Positions 1 through 9,569 are shown, counted from the stretch's first letter. The stretch: 64,000 nucleotides of DNA from Mycobacterium sp. 852002-51163_SCH5372311 (GCF_001667115.1 NZ_LZIJ01000147.1:22733-86732), one strand, 5' to 3'. Notes: generated by a model from the letters alone, not told the origin. Numbers and translations are program-made.

Positions 1-1041
1 ATCATCGATTACGCCGATCGCACGTGCAAGGGTGTGACGGTCATCGACGCGTCCGGCAACGAGCACAACTATTACGCCACCCGCGAAGTCATCCTCGCCC
101 AGGGGGCGTTCGAGAGCCCCAAGCTGCTCATGCTCAGCGGTATCGGTCCCGCCCGCGAGTTGGCTAAGCACGGTATCCCGGTAGTCGTCGACTCTCGCCA
201 TGTCGGACAGCACCTTTTCGACCACCCCGGCGTCCCGTTCGTGATGCGGATCAAGGACGGCTTCGGCATGGACGACACGCTTATCCGCCACGGTTCCAAC
301 TACCAGGCTGCTGTTGCCGCCTACCAGAAGGACCATTCCGGACCAATCGGCTCGGGTCTGCTGGAGTTGATCGGTTTTCCGCGCATCGACGAGTACTTGG
401 AAAAGGACCCGGTCTACCGCGAGGCCAAGGCCGCAAACGGCGGGCTCGACCCCTTCTCGCCGGAAGGGCAGCCGCACTTCGAACTCGATTTTGTTCCGAT
501 GTTCGGCAGTGCGTTCCAGTGGCAATACCCGACCCCCGAGGAAGGCGACCACCTCACGGTGATGGTTGACCTGGTCCGCCCGACATACGAAGGCGGTGAG
601 GTGACGCTGAACAGTTCCGACCCGCTGGTGCAGCCCAACATCAACCTCAACTTCCTTGCCAGCGAGCTGGACATCATCGGCTTGCGTGAGGGCATCAGGT
701 TCGTCTACGACATCCTCACCAAGGGCGACGGCTTCAAGGACCTTGTCGTCAGCCAGTACCCCTGGGATATGCCTCTGCATTCGAACGAGCTGATGAGGAC
801 GTCCATTCAGGACCGTGTGCAGACGTCATACCACCCCTGCGGCACCAACCGGCTGTCCAAGAACATCGAGCAGGGCGTCGTCGACCCGAAGCTGAAGGTC
901 CACGGCGTCAACAAGCTCCGCGTCATCGATGCTTCCGTCTTCCCGATCATCCCTGACTGCCGCATCCAGAACACGGTTTACATGGTTGGTGAGAAGGGCG
1001 CTGACATGATCAAGGATGACCACAAGGACCTGTTCAAGTAG
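1..1041 (+). CDS. GMC family FAD oxidoreductase, C-terminal part (5' end outside window)
   Basis: The frame is open from base 1, so the N-terminal FAD-binding Rossmann part lies outside the window and 346 residues are visible. GMC enzymes oxidise alcohols or sugars with FAD. The fragment shows the GMC substrate-binding region, then the catalytic block: YHPCG around residue 277 (catalytic His) and, near residue 322, RIQNTVY, where Asn takes the usual second His/Asn position before MVGEKGADMI. This end differs from bacterial choline dehydrogenases, which normally read GNTNAP at this point; it looks more like fungal-type GMC enzymes. A strong hairpin follows the stop codon. Substrate unknown. 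Confidence 0.85.
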   Translation: MIDYADRTCKGVTVIDASGNEHNYYATREVILAQGAFESPKLLMLSGIGPARELAKHGIPVVVDSRHVGQHLFDHPGVPFVMRIKDGFGMDDTLIRHGSNYQAAVAAYQKDHSGPIGSGLLELIGFPRIDEYLEKDPVYREAKAANGGLDPFSPEGQPHFELDFVPMFGSAFQWQYPTPEEGDHLTVMVDLVRPTYEGGEVTLNSSDPLVQPNINLNFLASELDIIGLREGIRFVYDILTKGDGFKDLVVSQYPWDMPLHSNELMRTSIQDRVQTSYHPCGTNRLSKNIEQGVVDPKLKVHGVNKLRVIDASVFPIIPDCRIQNTVYMVGEKGADMIKDDHKDLFK

Positions 1042-1053
1042 CCAGCGGACTTT

Positions 1054-1085
1054 CGGTTGGCCCGGCAACGTCGCCGGGCCAACCG
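1054..1085 (+). terminator. Hairpin terminator after the GMC gene
   Basis: A perfect 13-bp stem, CGGTTGGCCCGGC and its complement, surrounds a 6-base loop (aacgtc) 13 bases after the GMC stop. There is no clear U tract, as is common for mycobacterial terminators. Confidence 0.7.
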
Positions 1086-1389
1086 ATGCTCAAACACGAA
1101 GGGCGCCTGCGTAATCGGCGCACGCGAATATGTAGGAATGCGCGATCGTTTCACCGTAGCCGGATGTTTCGTCACACCGTCACTCCCGCACCGGGAAGGC
1201 GGGCATGTGGCGGGTTTGGAATCTGATAGCGCCGGTGATAGCACATTACAAAATCAGTGGCCACGCCGCGCAGTGACTCACGGGGCTGATGTGACTTGGT
1301 GCCGTCATAATTCGCCAACATCGCCCATGCAGTCCGCGCGACGGCATGGGTACAGGTGTAACGCGTACAAGCCTCAGAACCACTCAGGC
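1086..1389. other. Gene-free stretch
   Basis: Between the GMC terminator and the end of the acetyltransferase gene I see no convincing coding sequence. Open frames here lack family resemblance and ribosome binding sites. Confidence 0.5.
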
Positions 1390-1716
1390 TCAAGAGATTT
1401 GGGCTCGCACCACTGCGTGCGCCTGTGGAGTGATGGGATCGAGGATGTCGTCGTAGTCCTCGTGCTTGTCGACATAGGCGGCGACGAACGGGCAGATCGC
1501 CACAATCCGGATGCCCGCGGCGCGCGTATCGTCCAGCGCGAACGCAATCAGCGTGCTGGCCAGGCCGCGACCGGCGAACTTGTCGTCGATCTCGGTGTGG
1601 TAGAAGATGCGCTGACTGCGAGTGTCGACGTAGGCGGCTAAGCCGGCCTGCACGCCGTCGGCGCTGATCTCGTAACGCTTGTGCTCGCCGACAAGGGTGA
1701 CCGACGCCTCGCTCAC
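1390..1716 (-). CDS. Small GNAT-like N-acetyltransferase
   Basis: A 108-residue protein of the short GNAT type (COG2388/YidJ-like), predicted to move an acetyl group from acetyl-CoA to an unknown amine. The acetyl-CoA loop is visible as AGRGLAS (about residues 48-54), followed by an alpha helix with LIAFALDDTRAAG. I chose the GTG at 1716 because family members begin just before TLVGEHKRYE; the open frame extends further upstream but that part has no family-like sequence. The ribosome binding site is weak (GAGCGGCGAG). Confidence 0.75.
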   Translation of the reverse strand: MSEASVTLVGEHKRYEISADGVQAGLAAYVDTRSQRIFYHTEIDDKFAGRGLASTLIAFALDDTRAAGIRIVAICPFVAAYVDKHEDYDDILDPITPQAHAVVRAQIS

Positions 1717-1808
1717 CTCGCCGCTCGCTGGTCGGGTAAAAAGTCCTCGGCCTTTTCGTCGTCCTAGCACGGGACCCCCTATGGCAGTGTTGGTCGCTGG
1801 TGACGACG

Positions 1809-2501
1809 CTACCGCCTGGACGGTCTTTTGCGCGCCAAGGATTTCAGCCCCTCGCTGGTGAGGCCGTAGAAGACGGGCAGTGCAACAAACACGCCCAACG
1901 CAATCGCCGGCAACCACAGAACTCCGACGATGCCGGCGGCCAGATAGGCGACGATGCCGACAATCGCGCGGATACGCTCAACGCCGAACATTTCGCGATC
2001 CGAGCCCTCCTCGACCAAGCGATCGCGGTGGCGGTGAACCTGGTGGTACAGCAGCAGCCAGCTCGCGCACATCGCGGTGGCGATGCCGGCATACAGGCCT
2101 ACTGCGGTACGAGCGTCCGTACTGTCGATGCCCATGATGAACGCATGCGACAGCACTGCGGTGGGAAACGGGATCAAGGCCGTGGTCAACAGCAAAGCGA
2201 GGTTGGCATAGTGCACCCCTCGGTCGGCGCGCTGGATGCCGGCGAAAGTTTGATGGTGGTTCAGCCAAATGACCGCGACGTAGGCAAACGATGCGAAATA
2301 TGCGAGATATGCCGGCCATTGTTGGCCGAGCGCCGCCAGCAGGCGGCCATCGGTGTGCTCTGGTGCCTTCAGGTCGAGCACGAGCAGGGTGACGACGATC
2401 GCGAACACTCCGTCGCTGAACGCCTCCAGCCGGTTGGTATCTGGTAGCGGCGGGATGCGCTGATCGTCGGAGTCGGCCTGGTCGTTAGGTTTCGCGCGCA
2501 C
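1809..2501 (-). CDS. TMEM175-type potassium channel (DUF1211)
   Basis: A membrane protein of about 230 residues. It carries the signature RLEAFSDGVFAIVVTLLV in its first transmembrane helix, the hallmark of the TMEM175 family in which FSDGVFAI lines the pore of a K+-selective channel. Several more hydrophobic helices follow (AYLAYFASFAYVAVIWL, LALLLTTALIPF and three others), giving about six. The C-terminus is basic. The start is uncertain: GTG at 2501 is preceded by GAGGA at a suitable distance, while the GTG at 2549 has no ribosome binding site. Confidence 0.82.
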   Translation of the reverse strand: MRAKPNDQADSDDQRIPPLPDTNRLEAFSDGVFAIVVTLLVLDLKAPEHTDGRLLAALGQQWPAYLAYFASFAYVAVIWLNHHQTFAGIQRADRGVHYANLALLLTTALIPFPTAVLSHAFIMGIDSTDARTAVGLYAGIATAMCASWLLLYHQVHRHRDRLVEEGSDREMFGVERIRAIVGIVAYLAAGIVGVLWLPAIALGVFVALPVFYGLTSEGLKSLARKRPSRR

Positions 2502-2691
2502 GGTTGAAATCCTCGGTGGTGGGGCTGAGGCGGTCTTTCCGTTCAGCACACTACGGTTTTGTCCGCCGAGGACGAACGCACCTCGGTAGATCGTCGGCCG
2601 GAGACCCCAGCATTTCGCCGAACGTGTTCTGAGGGTGAGAATTTGGCCGAAAAGTCGCCCTCACGACACGCTCGACGCAGATCCGCGACCC

Positions 2692-3966
2692 TCACCCCAG
2701 CACCGTCGCGCCGAACCAGTGGCAAAGCAGCAGCGCGACTTCGACATCCAAGCGGTCGTCGGCGATGGGCCGGCCACGACGTTCGATTGCCCGATTCACG
2801 CGATATTTGACCGAGTTGGCGTGCAGGTGGAGCTCCTCTGCGGCCGCTTTGTGGCTGCCGCCGGCATGCAGGAAAACTCGCAGTGTTTCGCGCAACCGCT
2901 CGTCGGCCTCGGTGTCGGAGGCGAGCGGCCCAAGCACCTCCGCAATCCACGCCGACGCGGATTCGACGTTGTCGCCCAGCAGTGCCGCGATAGCCAGGCC
3001 CGGATCGGTCGGCGTGACGATTCGGCGGTCGGTCGTGCCTGACGCGATCGCTACCGAGCGGCCGTGCTCCGCCTGCTGATGTGAGCGGCGAAAGCCGTCG
3101 ATCCCCGGCAGCGGATTGCCGGCGGCAACGGACGGGCCATCCGGCACCGACTCCGCGAACTGGCGGATCTCGGTCAGCACGTTCGGTGCCCTGTCCGCCG
3201 GCACCGGGATCCATGCCCATCCGGTCACGCGATCCACCGAAATGAACAACGGACTCTCCTGAGAGCCAACCGATTCGGACAGCTTCTGCACAAAGCGTTC
3301 CATCGAGTCCAGTTCGGTGACGTCGGTGGACTCGGGGCACCAGGTGACGAGCGCGACGTGCAGACGCCGCAGCGGGTAGCGGATCGCGATGGTCGTTGCG
3401 TCGACGTCGGCGTCGCCACCGGCAAGTAACTCGCGAACGTGCAGGGCGCGCAACGTGTTTCGATTGCCCAGCCATCGGTCGCGCTCGTCCTGATAGGCGG
3501 CCACCACCCGCTGCGAGGTCAAGTCGATATATGCGAATGACACCGCCGCCATTTGCTCGTACACGTCCAGACTCAGTTGCGGATCTAGTCCGGCTGCCCG
3601 AATCTCATTGAGCACAAAGTCCAATGCCGCGCGGTGGCCGAGCCGGTAAGCGCGCACCAAGGCGTTCGCTGAGATCTCGCGCTGCGCCAGCCGACGGGAA
3701 TACTCGAGTGCGGCAGTCGGCGGCTCGATGTGCTCCACGGGTATGCCGTTGCGAATAGCCGAGAAAAACGTGTCGACGTTGGACGCCACGGTATCGCGCA
3801 ACAACTGCACCAACTGCGCGTCGCCGGCCAGCTCGGTGATCTCGGTGACCAGCAGTTGCTGGATTGACCGTGTCGCAGCCTCCAGCTGCTCATCGAGCCT
3901 GGCGGCAATCAGTGCCGCGGTCTTCGCGACGATCGCGCGATCGGTGCCAGTGGCGTCGGCCCCCAT
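2692..3966 (-). CDS. PucR/CdaR-type transcriptional regulator
   Basis: A 424-residue regulator. The C-terminal helix-turn-helix of the PucR family (HTH_30) is clear: LRVFLHAGGSHKAAAEELHL then HANSVKYRVNRAIE near residues 355-395. The central part is the GGDEF-like CdaR domain, and the N-terminal part is helical (RsbR-like). The family usually activates nearby catabolic genes on sensing a substrate. Start ATG 3966 (MGADATG) is preferred over a TTG at 4002. It is divergent from another PucR-type gene, with a 190-bp shared promoter region between them. Confidence 0.85.
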   Translation of the reverse strand: MGADATGTDRAIVAKTAALIAARLDEQLEAATRSIQQLLVTEITELAGDAQLVQLLRDTVASNVDTFFSAIRNGIPVEHIEPPTAALEYSRRLAQREISANALVRAYRLGHRAALDFVLNEIRAAGLDPQLSLDVYEQMAAVSFAYIDLTSQRVVAAYQDERDRWLGNRNTLRALHVRELLAGGDADVDATTIAIRYPLRRLHVALVTWCPESTDVTELDSMERFVQKLSESVGSQESPLFISVDRVTGWAWIPVPADRAPNVLTEIRQFAESVPDGPSVAAGNPLPGIDGFRRSHQQAEHGRSVAIASGTTDRRIVTPTDPGLAIAALLGDNVESASAWIAEVLGPLASDTEADERLRETLRVFLHAGGSHKAAAEELHLHANSVKYRVNRAIERRGRPIADDRLDVEVALLLCHWFGATVLG

Positions 3967-4156
3967 GGTCCGAACGTAGTCGGCATTGTCTCCGCGAGAC
4001 AACGGGTTGCCAATAGTTGGTCACCGCAGGACGTCGATCCGTGGGCGTGCGCTCCGTAATTTCTTTACCAGCGCGGGGGGCCCCGAATTCGGAACCGAGC
4101 GTCTTGAAATCAATCAAACCCGACTGTCTTCGCTGTGCGGAGAAAGGAGTGACTCC

Positions 4157-4336
4157 ATGCTCGGCTTGTTCATCTACCTCATCATGATCCTGATGCCGGT
4201 GCTGATCCCGCTGGGCGTCACGGTCACGCACGCGGTCGGCGAATTCCGGACTAGGACCGGCAGTACGGCCAAGATGGCCAAGAAGTCGGTGCCGGCAACA
4301 ACGCGACGGCCCACTCCCGCCGTCGCTCCGGCGTGA
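4157..4336 (+). CDS. Small single-span membrane protein
   Basis: A 59-residue protein. Residues 2-25 form one very hydrophobic helix (LGLFIYLIMILMPVLIPLGV), and the tail is basic and rich in Pro, Thr and Ala. AAAGGAG at 4143-4149 sits 7 bases before the ATG. Its TGA overlaps the ATG of the following PucR gene by one base (TGATG), so the two are probably translated together. No known family recognised; it could be a sensor or partner for the regulator, which is inference. Confidence 0.65.
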   Translation: MLGLFIYLIMILMPVLIPLGVTVTHAVGEFRTRTGSTAKMAKKSVPATTRRPTPAVAPA

Positions 4337-5514
4337 TGCCGCGACATCTGGTGTTGAGCCCGCCGGGCGAAGCACAGGGCGCGCGGAGCGGCGACGTCCT
4401 GTTCGAGACGATGCTCGGCGAGTACCAAGAGCTTGCCGAGCGCATCCGCGAGGCCATGCAGGCCCGGCTGCCCGCGTATCGCTCGATCTCCCGGCAGACG
4501 CTCAGCGCTGAAGTGGGATTGCAGGTTCAACGGGTCTTGCTGTCCGCCAGCGCCGGACATGCCGAGGTCAGCGGCGACGAACTCGCGGAGCTCGCCGAGA
4601 TCGGCGAAGCACGGTCGCGTCAAGGCATACCCGTCGACGACATGTTGCGCGCCTGGCGAATTGGTGTCGAGGTGGTCTTCGGTTACGCGCGTGAGGTAGT
4701 GCAGCGGCTGGCCATCGGAGACGGCCAGATCCTGGATTTCATGCAGTCGGTCCTGGCGTGGTCGGACGTCGCCATGGTCGCGACCGCCAAGGCGCATCGC
4801 CGCGTCGAAGTCGCGCAGGCGATCGCCGAAGAAGAACGACGCACCGCGTTCGTCCGCGGCGTGCTGATGGGTACGCTTCCCGTCGCCGAAGTTGCCGTAC
4901 ACGCCGAGGTGTACGGGCTCGACCCCGCAGGCGAATACGTCGCGGTCCGGGCCCGACTCGGCGAGGATGTCCACCAGCGGGCGCTCGAGCGAGTGCTGGG
5001 TTTCGGTGACGCTGGTCAGCGGCGGCGCGGACTTTGCGCGGTCGTCGACGGCGACATCGCGGGCTTCTTGAGCGAGCCACCCCCCAGCAACATCGACGGC
5101 GTCGCCGGGTTCGGCCCACCCAGATCGCTGAAGCACCTCGCCGAGTCGTATCGCCTCGCCGCGCGCGCGTTGATGACAGTGCAAGCGTGCAATCTGCGCG
5201 GCGCCTACGACATCGGCTCGCTGGGGGTGCGGGCCGCCGTGGCAATGGACGTCGATCTCGGTGAGTTACTCCGGAGGCGATACCTGGAACCGTTGGCCGC
5301 CGGCGGTTCCGCCACCGAATTGATGGCGACGCTGCGCGCGTACCTGGCCTGCGGCATGCACGTGGAACGGACTGCCAAGCGATTGTTCGTTCACCAGAAC
5401 ACCGTTCGTTACCGGCTGACCCGTTTCGAGGAATTGACCGGCGCAAGTCTGCACGAGACGGAAGCCCTCGTCGGACTGTGGTGGGCCCTCGAGCTTTCCG
5501 GAATGCGCTTGTAA
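4336..5514 (+). CDS. PucR-type transcriptional regulator
   Basis: A 392-residue regulator with a C-terminal PucR helix-turn-helix (LRAYLACGMHVERTAKRLFV, then HQNTVRYRLTRFEELTG, about residues 330-370), a central CdaR GGDEF-like part and an N-terminal helical sensor-like part. It starts at ATG 4336, coupled to the stop of the small membrane protein gene. It heads the plus-strand oxidative gene cluster at 5657-14953 and is the most obvious candidate to control it. Together with the divergent PucR gene it makes an unusual double-regulator head. Confidence 0.85.
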   Translation: MPRHLVLSPPGEAQGARSGDVLFETMLGEYQELAERIREAMQARLPAYRSISRQTLSAEVGLQVQRVLLSASAGHAEVSGDELAELAEIGEARSRQGIPVDDMLRAWRIGVEVVFGYAREVVQRLAIGDGQILDFMQSVLAWSDVAMVATAKAHRRVEVAQAIAEEERRTAFVRGVLMGTLPVAEVAVHAEVYGLDPAGEYVAVRARLGEDVHQRALERVLGFGDAGQRRRGLCAVVDGDIAGFLSEPPPSNIDGVAGFGPPRSLKHLAESYRLAARALMTVQACNLRGAYDIGSLGVRAAVAMDVDLGELLRRRYLEPLAAGGSATELMATLRAYLACGMHVERTAKRLFVHQNTVRYRLTRFEELTGASLHETEALVGLWWALELSGMRL

Positions 5515-5656
5515 TGGCCGCCAAAGCGGGCCGGGAAATCTCGGAATCGGCTCTGATGACCTCCGGTTACGGCGGACGGACACTCGACCGTATGTCTTTG
5601 CCGGACCGAGTCACTCCCACCTCAATCAGTTAACCAAAACCACCAGGAGGACCACG

Positions 5657-6589
5657 ATGGCAACGACAACACCGACAACGCTCCCACGTAACGGGTTGAT
5701 AGACATGGTCGAGACCGTGCCCAACGGAAAGGCGCGTGCTAAGCAGGGATGGCTCGCGCAACTGGTCGCCGGTCGCACGGGGGGCACGGAACCGCTGCGC
5801 GGCCCTAATGAGAAGTTCATGCGCTACATCCAGAACCCGGTCTGGAACTTCCTGTGCGACCACTATTTTCGTCTTGAGATCGACGGCTGGCACCGGATAC
5901 CCGACGAGCCCTCGCTGCTGATCGGCATCCATTCCGGCGGCGCCCTGACGATGGACGCCTGGACGCTGGTGCACTCCTGGTACCGCCGCTTCGGAGGGCG
6001 CCGAATCCTGCACGGCACCGCCCACGACGTGCTGATGGCCGCACCGCTGCTGGGCGACTACTTCAAGGCGGTCGGGGTAATTCCGGCGTCGCGCCAGGGC
6101 GTCACCAAGGCGCTGGCCGCCGGACACGACGTGATCGTGTGGCCCGGCGGCGAGCAAGACGCGATGCGCAGCTGGCGTCATCGCGACAAGGCGTTGTTGT
6201 TCGGCCGCAAAGGCTTTGTCCGCCAAGCCATTCGTTCAGGGGTTCCGATCGTTCCGGTGGCGACCGTCGGCGGCCACGACACCGTATTTGTCTTGTCCGA
6301 AGGCCGGTTCATCGCCCGTTGGACCGGCCTGGGCAAGCGCCTCCGCGGCGCGACCGCGCCGATCATCGCGGGCGTGCCGTTCCCGCTGGCTATCGAGATC
6401 CTGCCCGCCCACCTCCCGCTGCCGGCGAAGATCCGCACCGAGTTCCTGGATCCCATCCGCGTGGACACCGACCCCGCTCGCGCCGACGACACCGAATACG
6501 TCAACTCGGTGTACGACCAGGTCGAAGGCGCGATCCAGGACGGCATGGACCGCCTTGCCAAACGTCGCAGCTTTCCGATTCTTGGCTGA
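5657..6589 (+). CDS. Lysophospholipid/diacylglycerol acyltransferase-like protein (LPLAT, MGAT type)
   Basis: A 310-residue protein with the acyltransferase core of the PlsC/MGAT superfamily: IGIHSGGALTMDAW (the HxxxxxD catalytic box, about residues 93-106), then HGTAHDVLMAAPLLGDYF and GVIPASR, then VIVWPGGEQDAMR. Such enzymes transfer a fatty acyl chain from acyl-CoA to glycerol or lipid acceptors at the membrane. AGGAGG lies 8 bases before ATG 5657. It is followed after 14 bp by an acyl-CoA synthetase, which could supply its acyl-CoA. Confidence 0.8.
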   Translation: MATTTPTTLPRNGLIDMVETVPNGKARAKQGWLAQLVAGRTGGTEPLRGPNEKFMRYIQNPVWNFLCDHYFRLEIDGWHRIPDEPSLLIGIHSGGALTMDAWTLVHSWYRRFGGRRILHGTAHDVLMAAPLLGDYFKAVGVIPASRQGVTKALAAGHDVIVWPGGEQDAMRSWRHRDKALLFGRKGFVRQAIRSGVPIVPVATVGGHDTVFVLSEGRFIARWTGLGKRLRGATAPIIAGVPFPLAIEILPAHLPLPAKIRTEFLDPIRVDTDPARADDTEYVNSVYDQVEGAIQDGMDRLAKRRSFPILG

Positions 6590-6603
6590 TTCGAGGTGAC
6601 GAC

Positions 6604-8088
6604 ATGACCAGCCTCGCGCTGAACTTGACGGCGACCGCCCGCCGCCAACCCGATAGCGTCGCGCTGCGGCTCGACGAAATCGAAATCCCTTATGCGGGAC
6701 TCGATGCGGCCAGCGCCTGCCTGGCGGGGTTGCTGGTCGCTCGGGGTCTGCGTCCCGGCGACCGGGTCGGCGTCATGTTGCCCAACGTTCCGTACTTCGC
6801 CGTGGCCTATTACGGCGTGCTGCGTGCCGGCGGGGTGGTGGTGCCGATGAATGTTCTGCTGAAAGAACGCGAGACCACCTTCTACCTCTCCGACTCGGCG
6901 GCCAAGGCCGTGCTCGCCTGGCACGAGTTCGTCCCGGCCGCTCAGGCGGGTGCGGACGCCGCCGGGGCGGAGTGCATCGCGGTTGTCCCGGGCGAGTTCG
7001 AAGAATTGATCTGCTCCGCCGCGCCCGTCGCCGAACCGGTGCCACGCCGAGACACCGATACTGCCGTCATCCTCTACACGTCGGGCACCACCGGCACTCC
7101 GAAGGGCGCTGAGCTGACCCATGCCAACCTGCGGCACAACGCCGCAACGGTGGTGGCGATGCTGAACCTCTCGGCCCACGATGTGATTCTGGGCGCCCTG
7201 CCGCTGTTTCACGCATTCGGGCAAACCGCGGGCCTCAACGCCGCGGTCGAGGCGGGAAGCTGCCTGACGCTGATCCCGCGGTTCTCACCCGAACGGGCAC
7301 TGGAGATCATCCAGCGTGACCGGGTCAGCGTATTCGAAGGCGTCCCAACGATGTTCGCCGCAATGCTGCACTGCGGCGCGCGTCCCGACACCGGCTCGCT
7401 GCGGCTGTGCATCTCCGGTGGAGCCGCGATGCCGGTCGAGGTGATGCGCGCCTTCGAAAGCGCCTTCGACGCCATGGTGCTCGAGGGTTATGGGCTGAGC
7501 GAAACCTCTCCCGTGGCCTCGTTCAACCATCCCGGACGGGAGCGCAAACCCGGGTCGATCGGTACCCCGGTGGATGGGGTCGAAATGAAATTGGTCGAGC
7601 CGGGAGACGACGGCGTCGGCGAAATCGCGATCCGCGGGCCCAATGTCATGAAGGGCTACTGGAATAGGCCGGACGCGACGGCCGCGGCTGTCGATGCTGA
7701 CGGCTGGTTCCGCACCGGCGATCTGGCGCGTGTTGACGACGACGGCTATTTCTTCATCATCGACCGCTTCAAGGACATGATCATCCGCGGCGGCTACAAC
7801 GTCTACCCGCGTGAGATCGAGGAGGTGCTGCACGAGCATCCCGTGGTCCGCGAGGCCGCTGTGATCGGGGTGCCCGACGAGATGCTTGGTGAAGAAGTCG
7901 GCGCAGCCGTCGCCCTGCTACCCGGCGCCGAGGCTAACGCCACGGCGATCCGTGACTTCGTCAAGGACCGAGTCGCGTCCTACAAGTACCCGCGGCGGAT
8001 CTGGTTCGTCGACGAACTGCCCAAGGGCCCCACCGGTAAGATCCTCAAACGCGACATAGCCATTCCGGCCATCCCGGTGGACGCATGA
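6604..8088 (+). CDS. Fatty-acid/aryl-acid CoA ligase (acyl-CoA synthetase)
   Basis: A 494-residue adenylate-forming enzyme that activates a carboxylic acid to its CoA ester using ATP. The AMP-binding loop TSGTTGTPKGAELTH (about 160-174), the GYGLSETSP motif (about 297), the hinge region RTGDLARVDDDGYF with DRFKDMIIRGG, and the catalytic lysine in PTGKILKRDI near the end are all present. ATG 6604 is supported by GAGGTGAC. A frame-compatible upstream extension is only a shadow of the acyltransferase gene. Substrate unknown; the oxygenase neighbours suggest an acid made during catabolism. Confidence 0.9.
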   Translation: MTSLALNLTATARRQPDSVALRLDEIEIPYAGLDAASACLAGLLVARGLRPGDRVGVMLPNVPYFAVAYYGVLRAGGVVVPMNVLLKERETTFYLSDSAAKAVLAWHEFVPAAQAGADAAGAECIAVVPGEFEELICSAAPVAEPVPRRDTDTAVILYTSGTTGTPKGAELTHANLRHNAATVVAMLNLSAHDVILGALPLFHAFGQTAGLNAAVEAGSCLTLIPRFSPERALEIIQRDRVSVFEGVPTMFAAMLHCGARPDTGSLRLCISGGAAMPVEVMRAFESAFDAMVLEGYGLSETSPVASFNHPGRERKPGSIGTPVDGVEMKLVEPGDDGVGEIAIRGPNVMKGYWNRPDATAAAVDADGWFRTGDLARVDDDGYFFIIDRFKDMIIRGGYNVYPREIEEVLHEHPVVREAAVIGVPDEMLGEEVGAAVALLPGAEANATAIRDFVKDRVASYKYPRRIWFVDELPKGPTGKILKRDIAIPAIPVDA

Positions 8089-8324
8089 TGGAAATGCTTG
8101 TAGCACAGAGATTTTGGCGACAATCACTCCCACGTCCACGTGACCCGACGTGGCCGCGATTCGATTGCGTGCAACCGTCAATCTTTGCCGTCAAACCATT
8201 TACCGTCAAGGCGCATCGGCGCAGACTGAACAACATCAGCAGCCCCTTCTAACGCAGTTTTGAGGCACGTCCCACGCCGTAAGCCGAAACACGAAGTAAT
8301 TAAACGCAAGTACAAGGAGTAGCC

Positions 8325-9569
8325 ATGACAGCCATCCACGAACGGGACCTCGACACTGTCGACCTGGCCGACCAATCGGTGTGGGACGACGGCCCGCCGT
8401 ATGAGCTGTTCGCCCGAATGCAGCGCGAAGACCCGGTGCACTTCAGTCCGCAACGCAACCGGCCGGACGAGGGCGGATTCTGGGACATCACCCGTTTCGA
8501 GGACGTGCGTACCGTGAGCCGCGATCACCGGACCTTCTCCTCGGAGAAGCGCGGCATCTTCCATTGGGACGAGATCAGCGACGGTCTCACGTTGGACCTT
8601 CAGCGGCTACAGCTGATTTCGATGGACCCGCCCCGCCACGACCGCCTCAAGGCCATGGTCATCAAGGAATTCACCCCGGAAGCCGTTGCCAGGCATGAGG
8701 AAGCGGTCAAGCGGATCATCAACCATGTTCTCGACAGCGTGGCTGACAAGGAGCGATTCGATTTGGTCGCCGATGTCGCGCGGCCCATCCCGGCTCGCGT
8801 GATCGGCTCGCTGCTGGGCACCCCTCCCGAGGACGATGCCACGCTGGTGCACTGGACAAACGTGTTCACGGCGTTCGAAGACCCGGAAATCCGGAAGCAA
8901 TGGGGTGACCCGGGAGCGGTCGTCACCGAGATCGTCGAGTACACCCAAGGCCGGATTGCGCAGCGCGACGACTCTATCGGCGGCAACCTGCTTGACGCCA
9001 TGGTCAACGCCGAGGTTGACGGCGAGAAGCTCAACGAGCTGGAAATCGCCACGTTCTTCGTGCTGCTGATGTCGGCGGGCAACGACTCGACCCGGGCAAC
9101 CTACAGCTCGACGATGCTGGAGATCATGCGCAACCCGGAGTTGCGTCAGCAGCTGCGTGAACACCCCGAGCTGATCCCCGCCGCGGTGGAAGAGGGGCTG
9201 CGCATGTATCCCGCGTTTGCGTTCATGGCACGGGCCGCCACCAAGGACACCGAGCTGGGCGGCAAGCAGATCAAAGAAAACGATCGGCTGCTGCTCTGGT
9301 ACATCGCGTCCAACCGTGACGAGTCGGTGTTCCCCAATCCGCACACGTTCGACCTCACCCGTGAGGGCCTCGCGGACAAGCACCAGGCCTTCGGCGGTCG
9401 CGGACGACACTTCTGCCTGGGGACCAACCTCGCCCGCCTGGAGCTGAGACTGTGGATTCAGCAGACCCTGGAACGCTTCCCCGACCTGGAACTCGACGGC
9501 GAGCCGAACCGGGTGCGGGCGCTGTTCCTCAACCAGTACAACTCAATTCCGGTACGGAGAACCTCGTGA
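8325..9569 (+). CDS. Cytochrome P450
   Basis: A soluble bacterial P450 of 414 residues. The I-helix shows AGNDSTR (about residue 251), the ExxR motif is E290-G-L-R293, and the heme loop FGGRGRHFCLG places the thiolate ligand at Cys364. AAGGAG lies just before ATG 8325. Its stop overlaps the GTG of the reductase gene by four bases, so the redox partner is probably made in step. Class assignment to a named CYP family needs a search; the substrate is unknown. Confidence 0.93.
   Translation: MTAIHERDLDTVDLADQSVWDDGPPYELFARMQREDPVHFSPQRNRPDEGGFWDITRFEDVRTVSRDHRTFSSEKRGIFHWDEISDGLTLDLQRLQLISMDPPRHDRLKAMVIKEFTPEAVARHEEAVKRIINHVLDSVADKERFDLVADVARPIPARVIGSLLGTPPEDDATLVHWTNVFTAFEDPEIRKQWGDPGAVVTEIVEYTQGRIAQRDDSIGGNLLDAMVNAEVDGEKLNELEIATFFVLLMSAGNDSTRATYSSTMLEIMRNPELRQQLREHPELIPAAVEEGLRMYPAFAFMARAATKDTELGGKQIKENDRLLLWYIASNRDESVFPNPHTFDLTREGLADKHQAFGGRGRHFCLGTNLARLELRLWIQQTLERFPDLELDGEPNRVRALFLNQYNSIPVRRTS

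Noticed and set aside
1057..1641. Long plus-strand open frame over the GMC terminator and acetyltransferase gene
   Set aside because: Low-complexity Arg/Gly composition, no ribosome binding site, and antisense to a gene with clear family motifs.
2543..3475. 310-residue minus-strand open frame
   Set aside because: Shadow frame of the PucR gene; Arg-rich with no domain.
6139..6603. N-terminal extension of the acyl-CoA synthetase
   Set aside because: It overlaps the acyltransferase gene and has no family sequence; ATG 6604 fits better.
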